A DNA stretch of 9,882 nucleotides from an uncultured Collinsella sp. (GTDB lineage Bacteria; Actinomycetota; Coriobacteriia; Coriobacteriales; Coriobacteriaceae), in NCBI GenBank assembly GCA_958349325.1, contig CATWCP010000035.1, forward strand, positions 1 to 9,882, given 5' to 3'. A model generated the notes under the pieces. That model was not told the origin of the DNA. It saw only the letters and a list, made by a program, of their open reading frames with translations, and ran no database searches. Numbering within the stretch: position 1 is the first letter of the stretch; every line of letters begins with the position of its first letter. A program made the translations under genes and the position numbers. This document shows, piece by piece, positions 6,177 through 9,882 of this stretch.

Positions 6177-6953
6177 ATGTCTACGTTTCTAAATGCCAGC
6201 CCCATCTTTGGGCCCGTTCGCAGCCGTCGCCTTGGTCTCTCGCTCGGCGTCAACATGATGCCGGCCAGCGGCAAAATCTGCACGTTCGACTGCATCTACT
6301 GCGAGAACGGTCTCAATGCCGAGCGCCCCTGCCACGAATCGTATAACACGGCTGCCGTGGTGCTCGATGCACTCGAGGCCAAATTGCGCGAGATGGCAGT
6401 CGAAGGTGAGCTGCCCGATGTAATCACGTTTGCCGGCAACGGCGAGCCCACCGCCGCACCGGAGTTTCCGCAGGCCATCGCCGGCGCCGTCGCGCTGCGC
6501 GACGAGCTTGCCCCAAACTCCAAGATCGCCGTGCTCTCCAACGGCACGCGCGCCGACCGCCCCGAGGTGCACGACGCGCTCATGATGGTCGACGACAACA
6601 TCCTCAAGCTCGATACGGTCGACCTGGCATTTATCCAGCTGCTCGATCAACCCGTTGGCCCCTACGATGTGGAGCACCAGATCGAGACGTTCGCGAGCTT
6701 TAACGGCCACGTCATTATCCAGACGATGTTTTTGACCGGCGAACACCAGGGCAATCCTCTCGACAATACCGGCGAGGAGTACGTTGGCCCTTGGCTCGCG
6801 GCACTCGAGCGCATTCGTCCGCAGGAGGCGACCATCTACACGGTGGCGCGCGAGACACCGGTCACCGGCCTTGCCAAAGCAGCACCCGACGTCCTCGACG
6901 CCATTGCCGCGCGTGTGCGCGCCCTCGGCATTCCCTGCCAGGTGAGCTACTAG
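6177..6953 (+). CDS. Radical SAM protein, COG0731-like family (function unknown in bacteria)
   Basis: This 258-residue cytoplasmic iron-sulfur enzyme has the radical SAM cluster motif CTFDCIYC at residues 35-42 (C35, C39, C42: CX3CX2C). It is preceded by the family signature FGPVRSRRLGLSLGVN (11-26). The segment TFAGNGEPTAAPEF near residues 90-103 corresponds to the GGE-type SAM-binding motif, and VLSNGT near 131-136 to a later barrel strand. Together these place it in the COG0731-like group related to the wyosine-synthesis radical SAM proteins, often annotated only as radical SAM protein. Wyosine itself is not expected in bacteria, so the substrate is open. No SPASM or other extra cluster domain is visible, and length is normal for the short form. 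The methionine aminopeptidase gene follows after 55 bp with no terminator between, so the two may share a transcript. Confidence 0.88.
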   Translation: MSTFLNASPIFGPVRSRRLGLSLGVNMMPASGKICTFDCIYCENGLNAERPCHESYNTAAVVLDALEAKLREMAVEGELPDVITFAGNGEPTAAPEFPQAIAGAVALRDELAPNSKIAVLSNGTRADRPEVHDALMMVDDNILKLDTVDLAFIQLLDQPVGPYDVEHQIETFASFNGHVIIQTMFLTGEHQGNPLDNTGEEYVGPWLAALERIRPQEATIYTVARETPVTGLAKAAPDVLDAIAARVRALGIPCQVSY

Positions 6954-6977
6954 CGCGCAGCTGCCCTGTGAGTGGGC

Positions 6978-6983
6978 TATACT
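6978..6983 (+). promoter_or_regulatory. Candidate -10 element upstream of the methionine aminopeptidase gene
   Basis: TATACT is one base from the consensus and lies 26 bases before the ATG. No -35 is recognisable. It sits inside a 7-bp dyad, CGCAGCT (6956-6962) and AGCTGCG (6984-6990), which could be an operator. Confidence 0.3.
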
Positions 6984-6994
6984 AGCTGCGAATG

Positions 6995-7000
6995 AAAGGA
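6995..7000 (+). promoter_or_regulatory. Ribosome binding site of the methionine aminopeptidase gene
   Basis: AAAGGA lies 8 bases before the ATG at 7009 and supports inclusion of the N-terminal SEC-C motif in the protein. Confidence 0.75.
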
Positions 7001-7008
7001 AGTTAGCC

Positions 7009-7896
7009 ATGTTTGACAATGGACCCGTGCCCGGCCGCAACGACGCCTGCTGGTGCGGCAGCGGCAAAAAATATAAGAAATGCCATAGCGCCTTTGATGA
7101 GCGCCTCGAGCGCTTGTGGGAAGAGGGCTGGGAGGTTCTGCCTCGCACGCTCTACAAGACTCCCGCCGATATCGAGGGCATCAAGCGCTCGGCCGCCATC
7201 AACGTGGGCGTGCTCGATTATGTGGGCGAGCATATCGCCGCAGGCATGACCACCAACCAGATCGACCAGATGATCTACGACTACACCGTCGAGCACGGCG
7301 GCACGCCGGCAGACCTCAACTACGAGGGTTACCCCAAGAGCGTGTGCACCTCGATCAACGACGTCGTCTGCCACGGTATCCCCTGCGATGCGGATGTGCT
7401 GCACGAGGGCGATATCATCAACGTGGACTGCTCCACGATCCTGGACGGTTACTTTAGTGATTCGAGCCGTATGTTCTGCATCGGCGAGGTATCTGCCGAG
7501 CGCCAGCGCCTGGTCGACGTCACCCGCGCCAGCGTGGAGGCGGGTCTGGCGGCCGTCAAGCCATGGCTGCCGCTGTCCGTAATGGCCGAGGCCGTGCAAA
7601 AGACGGTCGAGGACGCCGGTTTTAGTGTGGTGCGCGAGTACGGCGGACACGGCATCGGTAAGGAGTTCCACGAGGATCCGTTTGTGGGCTTTACCACCGA
7701 GGCGCCCGATGTGGACACCATCATGGCTCCGGGCATGGTCTTTACCATCGAGCCCATGGTCAATGCCGGAGCGCCCGACATCAAGATTAGCAAGGGTGAC
7801 GGCTGGTGCGTGCGCACCAAGGACGGTAGCGATTCGGCCCAGTGCGAGGTACAGCTCGTGGTGACCGAGGACGGCTACGAGCTGCTGAGCTGGTAG
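7009..7896 (+). CDS. map: Type I methionine aminopeptidase with N-terminal SEC-C zinc motif
   Basis: This 295-residue cytoplasmic metalloprotease (M24A) removes the initiator methionine from nascent proteins. Residues 8-26 form a SEC-C motif with zinc ligands C14, C16, C25 and H26, as found at the SecA C-terminus and in other ribosome- or SecB-associated proteins. The catalytic domain (about 50-295) keeps all five metal ligands: D140 (NVDCST), D151 (FSDSSRMF), H214 (GGHGIG), E248 (FTIEPM) and E280 (SAQCEVQ). H122 (CHGIP) and H221 (FHE) are also present. The residue after E280 is valine, where the E. coli enzyme has histidine. The extra roughly 45 N-terminal residues explain the length compared with about 260 for E. 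coli Map. Inference: the zinc motif may tether the enzyme to ribosomes. It follows the radical SAM gene by 55 bp and ends in its own terminator. Confidence 0.95.
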   Translation: MFDNGPVPGRNDACWCGSGKKYKKCHSAFDERLERLWEEGWEVLPRTLYKTPADIEGIKRSAAINVGVLDYVGEHIAAGMTTNQIDQMIYDYTVEHGGTPADLNYEGYPKSVCTSINDVVCHGIPCDADVLHEGDIINVDCSTILDGYFSDSSRMFCIGEVSAERQRLVDVTRASVEAGLAAVKPWLPLSVMAEAVQKTVEDAGFSVVREYGGHGIGKEFHEDPFVGFTTEAPDVDTIMAPGMVFTIEPMVNAGAPDIKISKGDGWCVRTKDGSDSAQCEVQLVVTEDGYELLSW

Positions 7897-7905
7897 CCGT
7901 GGATG

Positions 7906-7955
7906 CGCCGGGCTTCGCGATGGATATGTTAACCATCGCAAAGCCCGGCGTTTTT
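7906..7955 (+). terminator. Rho-independent terminator after the methionine aminopeptidase gene
   Basis: An 18-bp stem (7906-7923 with 7933-7950) has a single C-A mismatch, a 9-base loop and TTTTT at 7951-7955. It begins 9 bases after the stop codon. This is the strongest terminator in the window. Confidence 0.92.
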
Positions 7956-7969
7956 ATAGCGTTTTACCT

Positions 7970-8010
7970 GATAAAACCTGCCAAAATAAACCTGTCCCCT
8001 TTTGGCAGGT
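7970..8010 (+). repeat. Palindromic intergenic repeat, copy 1
   Basis: This 41-bp unit matches 9178-9216 at 37 of 41 aligned positions (two 1-base gaps, two substitutions). Its arms ACCTGCCAAAA (7976-7986) and TTTTGGCAGGT (8000-8010) are perfect reverse complements around a 13-base loop. The loop repeats the AAACCTG of the left arm. On the minus strand the stem is followed by TTTATC. It overlaps a further dyad, GTTTTA (7961-7966) with TAAAAC (7972-7977). The copy lies between the terminator of the preceding gene and the ribosome site of the dehydrogenase. It looks like a REP-type element. Confidence 0.8.
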
Positions 8011-8015
8011 CGAGC

Positions 8016-8022
8016 GGAGAGG
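8016..8022 (+). promoter_or_regulatory. Ribosome binding site of the dehydrogenase gene
   Basis: GGAGAGG lies 7 bases before the GTG at 8030 and supports a GTG start. It begins only 5 bases after the end of the palindromic repeat, so a hairpin there would sit next to the ribosome site. Confidence 0.7.
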
Positions 8023-8029
8023 ACTGCTT

Positions 8030-8965
8030 GTGAACATCCTGGTTTTGCTGCCCATCAATGACCGCCATCGCGCAATTCTCGAGTCGAGCGCTCCGGGCGA
8101 GGACTTTATCTACACGAGCGCCGACGCCGCCACGCGCGAGCAGGTCGCCGATGCCGACGTGATCTTGGGCAACATTGACCCTGCCCTGCTTACCGCGTGC
8201 AAGCACCTCCAGCTGTTGCAATTGCAGACCGCCGGCTATGACGACTACCTTGCCGCCGGCACCGTGCCGGCCGACGCCAAACTGTCTTGCTCGGTGGGCG
8301 CCTACGGCCAGGCCGTAAGCGAGCACATGTTTGCCATGGTCCTTTCCATGATGAAGCGCCTGCCCGGCTACCAGGACCTGCAGCGCGAGCATCGCTGGGA
8401 GGACTTGGGCCCGGTTACCTCGCTCAAAAACGCCAACGTGCTGGTGCTGGGCGCGGGCGACATTGGTGGCCACTTTGCCACGCTCTGCCGCAGCATGGGC
8501 GCGCACGTCCGCGGCATCAAGCGCCATCCGCTCGTCTATCCCATTGTGTTTGAGGACATGGACAGCATGGACGCGCTACCCGAGCGTCTGGCCGTGGCTG
8601 ACATCGTCGCATCCTTTATGCCCAGCACGCCCGAGACCCGCGGCCTGGCGAACGCCGAGTTCTTCGCCGCGATGAAGCCGGGCGCCTTCTTTGCCAACGG
8701 CGGCCGCGGCGATCTTGTGGTTGCCGACGATTTGGTTACCGCTCTTGAGTCCGGACATCTCGCCGGCGCCGCGGTCGACGTCACCGACCCCGAGCCGCTG
8801 CCTGAGACAAGCCCGCTGTGGGATGCGCCCAACATGCTCATCACGCCGCATATCTCGGGCTGGTTCCATTTAGAGGCCACACTCAATAATGTGGTCGACA
8901 TTGCCGCGGAGAATCTGCGTCACCTGCAAGTCGGCGAAACCCTGCGCTGTTGGATCGAACATTAG
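8030..8965 (+). CDS. D-2-hydroxyacid dehydrogenase family protein
   Basis: This 311-residue cytoplasmic oxidoreductase interconverts a 2-oxoacid and a D-2-hydroxyacid with NAD(H) or NADP(H). The nucleotide-binding motif is VLGAGDIGG (139-147). Catalytic residues are R226 (NGGRGDLV), E255 (DPEPLP) and H274 (TPHISG), all in their family positions. At the end of the second Rossmann strand, where NAD-specific enzymes usually have aspartate, the sequence reads GIKRH (162-166). Basic residues there favour NADP(H), an inference. Length fits the family (310-335). The start is GTG with GGAGAGG upstream. No convincing own promoter is seen in the 74 bases after the previous terminator, most of which is the palindromic repeat. 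The substrate (glyoxylate, hydroxypyruvate, phenylpyruvate or another) is not readable. It converges on the M18 peptidase gene. Confidence 0.9.
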   Translation: MNILVLLPINDRHRAILESSAPGEDFIYTSADAATREQVADADVILGNIDPALLTACKHLQLLQLQTAGYDDYLAAGTVPADAKLSCSVGAYGQAVSEHMFAMVLSMMKRLPGYQDLQREHRWEDLGPVTSLKNANVLVLGAGDIGGHFATLCRSMGAHVRGIKRHPLVYPIVFEDMDSMDALPERLAVADIVASFMPSTPETRGLANAEFFAAMKPGAFFANGGRGDLVVADDLVTALESGHLAGAAVDVTDPEPLPETSPLWDAPNMLITPHISGWFHLEATLNNVVDIAAENLRHLQVGETLRCWIEH

Positions 8966-8968
8966 GGT

Positions 8969-8992
8969 TCCGCCGTTCTAACGAACGGCGGA
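8969..8992. terminator. Perfect 10-bp hairpin just after the dehydrogenase gene
   Basis: TCCGCCGTTC (8969-8978) and GAACGGCGGA (8983-8992) pair exactly around a TAAC loop, 3 bases after the stop. No T-run follows, so it is either a weak terminator or an mRNA 3'-end stabiliser; the hairpin at 9036 with a T-run is the likelier terminator. Confidence 0.6.
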
Positions 8993-9035
8993 CCGGTCGA
9001 CGCTGCGCGCCGCCCAGAGCGACAATTTGTCATTC

Positions 9036-9077
9036 AAAAGGCAAGGCATGACCAGAAGGTCTATGCCTTGCCTTTTT
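9036..9077. terminator. Strong bidirectional terminator between convergent genes
   Basis: A 14-bp stem, AAAAGGCAAGGCAT (9036-9049) with ATGCCTTGCCTTTT (9063-9076), continues as GACC/GGTC around an AGAA loop with one bulged T at 9062. T-runs flank both strands (TTTTT at 9073-9077 on +, four T on -). It suits both the dehydrogenase (+) and the M18 gene (-). It is itself nested in a longer inverted repeat (9014-9025 with 9087-9099). Confidence 0.85.
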
Positions 9078-9177
9078 CATGCCAACTTGTTCGCTCTGGA
9101 CATCGCTCGCTGACGCTTGCTCAACCTGCGGTGTCATAACAATTCTGTCCAGCTGTTGGCTTTGCGGCATTTGCCCA

Positions 9178-9220
9178 GATAAAACCTGCATAATAAACCT
9201 GTCCCTTTTAGCAGGTTTTA
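9178..9220 (+). repeat. Palindromic intergenic repeat, copy 2
   Basis: This is the second copy of the element at 7970-8010, in the same orientation, about 1.2 kb away. The stem is shifted outward compared with copy 1: TAAAACCTGC (9180-9189) with GCAGGTTTTA (9211-9220), 10 bp and perfect, around a 21-base loop, while the inner pairs of copy 1 are broken. The last three bases (TTA, 9218-9220) are the stop codon of the M18 gene read on the minus strand. On that strand the stem ends in TTTTA, so it may also help terminate the M18 transcript. Confidence 0.8.
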
Positions 9221-9882
9221 GAGCTCCACGCTTTCGGCGCCGTTGATGGTTAGGTTTCGCTCGTAGAAAGCCGTGAGGGCGCGAATGGCGTACATCACGT
9301 CGCGTACGCCGCCGGTCTCGTAGCTTGAGTGCATGGCCAGCTGCGGCAGGCCCACGTCCACGGCATGCATGCTCGCCTGCATGTTCGACAGGTTGCCGAG
9401 CGTGGAGCCACCCGCCATATCGCTCTTGTTGGCGAAGGCCTGCGTGGGCACGTCGGCGTCATCGCAGATGGCCTGGAACACCGCGCGGCTAAAGGCATCG
9501 GTGCAGTAGTGCTGGTTGGCGGCTTCCTTGATGACGATACCGCCGTTGAGCACCACCTGATTGCGGGCATCGCACTTCTCGGCGTGGTTGGGGTGCACGG
9601 CATGTGCGTTGTCGCAGCTTACAAGCATCGAGGCAGCAAGTGCGCGATGGTACGACTCGTCGTCAAAACCCAGCGATCCGTTGATGCGGCGCAGCGCGTC
9701 GGCCAAGAAGGTCGACATGGCACCCTGCTTGGTCTCGGAGCCAACCTCCTCGTTATCGAAGCAGCAGAAGACCGAGACGTCGTGCGCGTTTTCGGCGCCC
9801 AAAAATGCCTGTAGCGAGGTATAGACACAGGCCAGGTCGTCGAGCTTGGGCGTCGAGATAAACTCATCGGCCCAGCCCCAAA
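9218..9882 (-). CDS. M18 family aminopeptidase, C-terminal part (cut by the window edge)
   Basis: The last 220 residues are visible; the 5' part lies beyond 9882. M18 enzymes are cytoplasmic, dodecameric, dizinc peptidases that remove N-terminal residues from peptides. Family motifs appear in order: EFISTPKLDDLA (metal-ligand aspartate in LDDLA), FDNEEVGS with the catalytic and ligand glutamates about 48 residues into the visible part, CDNAHAVHPN, the GSTLGNL segment, and the terminal ligand histidine in LAMHSSYET. A TTG in the middle of this stretch (9802) is an internal leucine, not a start, because the frame and its motifs run unbroken to the window edge. The protein probably totals about 430-460 residues, as is usual. 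The stop codon lies inside a palindromic repeat arm. I cannot separate the ApeA and ApeB subtypes with certainty. Confidence 0.93.
   Translation of the reverse strand, partial: WGWADEFISTPKLDDLACVYTSLQAFLGAENAHDVSVFCCFDNEEVGSETKQGAMSTFLADALRRINGSLGFDDESYHRALAASMLVSCDNAHAVHPNHAEKCDARNQVVLNGGIVIKEAANQHYCTDAFSRAVFQAICDDADVPTQAFANKSDMAGGSTLGNLSNMQASMHAVDVGLPQLAMHSSYETGGVRDVMYAIRALTAFYERNLTINGAESVEL

Larger units (their letters stand above)
8966..9217. other. 252-bp convergent intergenic region
   Basis: It holds, from left to right, the 10-bp hairpin at 8969, the nested inverted repeat and terminator at 9014-9099, about 75 bases (9100-9177) in which I see nothing, and copy 2 of the palindromic repeat. 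No open frame with a ribosome site is visible. Confidence 0.6.

Noticed and set aside
6189..7148. Minus-strand open frame of 319 codons opposite the radical SAM gene
   Set aside because: Shadow frame of a gene with clear cluster and SAM motifs; no family similarity recognised.
7003..7941. Minus-strand open frame of 312 codons opposite map
   Set aside because: Complement of a fully supported enzyme; it also runs through the terminator.
7970..9220. Composite transposon carrying the dehydrogenase between the two repeats
   Set aside because: The repeats are about 40 bp, have no transposase and show no target duplications; two independent insertions of a small palindrome explain them more simply.
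9218..9802. M18 gene as a complete short protein starting at the TTG at 9802
   Set aside because: The frame continues to the window edge with the conserved EFISTPKLDDLA motif, so the TTG is an internal leucine and the gene is truncated by the window.

Overview
The window is high-GC DNA that reads like the chromosome of a Coriobacteriia actinobacterium, with a Collinsella-type gut species as my best guess. This rests on base composition, codon use and gene content, not on any marker gene. It carries eight complete protein genes, two genes cut by the window edges, and several well-formed hairpins between them. No tRNA, rRNA, CRISPR array, transposase gene or phage gene is visible.

Positions 1-2640 (+ strand) hold the end of a polar amino-acid ABC transporter operon: the tail of an upstream gene (probably the first permease), a GluD-like permease whose ATG overlaps that gene's stop codon, and the ATPase. 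An 87-bp gap with a perfect 12-bp hairpin leads to a class I glutamine-amidotransferase-like hydrolase (peptidase C26). A second strong hairpin with a T-run closes the block. The pairing suggests import of glutamate/glutamine-type solutes plus cleavage of gamma-glutamyl compounds.

Positions 2641-5951 (- strand) hold a signalling pair and a hydrolase. The signalling pair is a 626-residue protein (PAS-like sensor, degenerate GGDEF, receiver, HD-GYP) followed 24 bp later by a stand-alone HPt phosphotransfer protein. This looks like a phosphorelay output that breaks down cyclic di-GMP, with its histidine kinase elsewhere. Upstream on the same strand is an alpha/beta hydrolase.

Positions 5952-8029 (+ strand) hold a radical SAM protein of the COG0731-like family, whose bacterial role is unsettled, then a type I methionine aminopeptidase with an N-terminal SEC-C zinc motif. 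A strong terminator closes the block.

Positions 8030-9882 hold a D-2-hydroxyacid dehydrogenase (+) converging on an M18 metalloaminopeptidase (-, cut at the right edge). The gap between them has a nested hairpin/bidirectional terminator. The dehydrogenase gene is bracketed by two direct copies of a roughly 40-bp palindromic repeat, one 20 bp before its start and one overlapping the stop codon of the M18 gene. That repeat, the HD-GYP/HPt pair and the hairpins around the C26 gene are the least ordinary features here. The window is otherwise mostly housekeeping, and I see no clear wholly new system.
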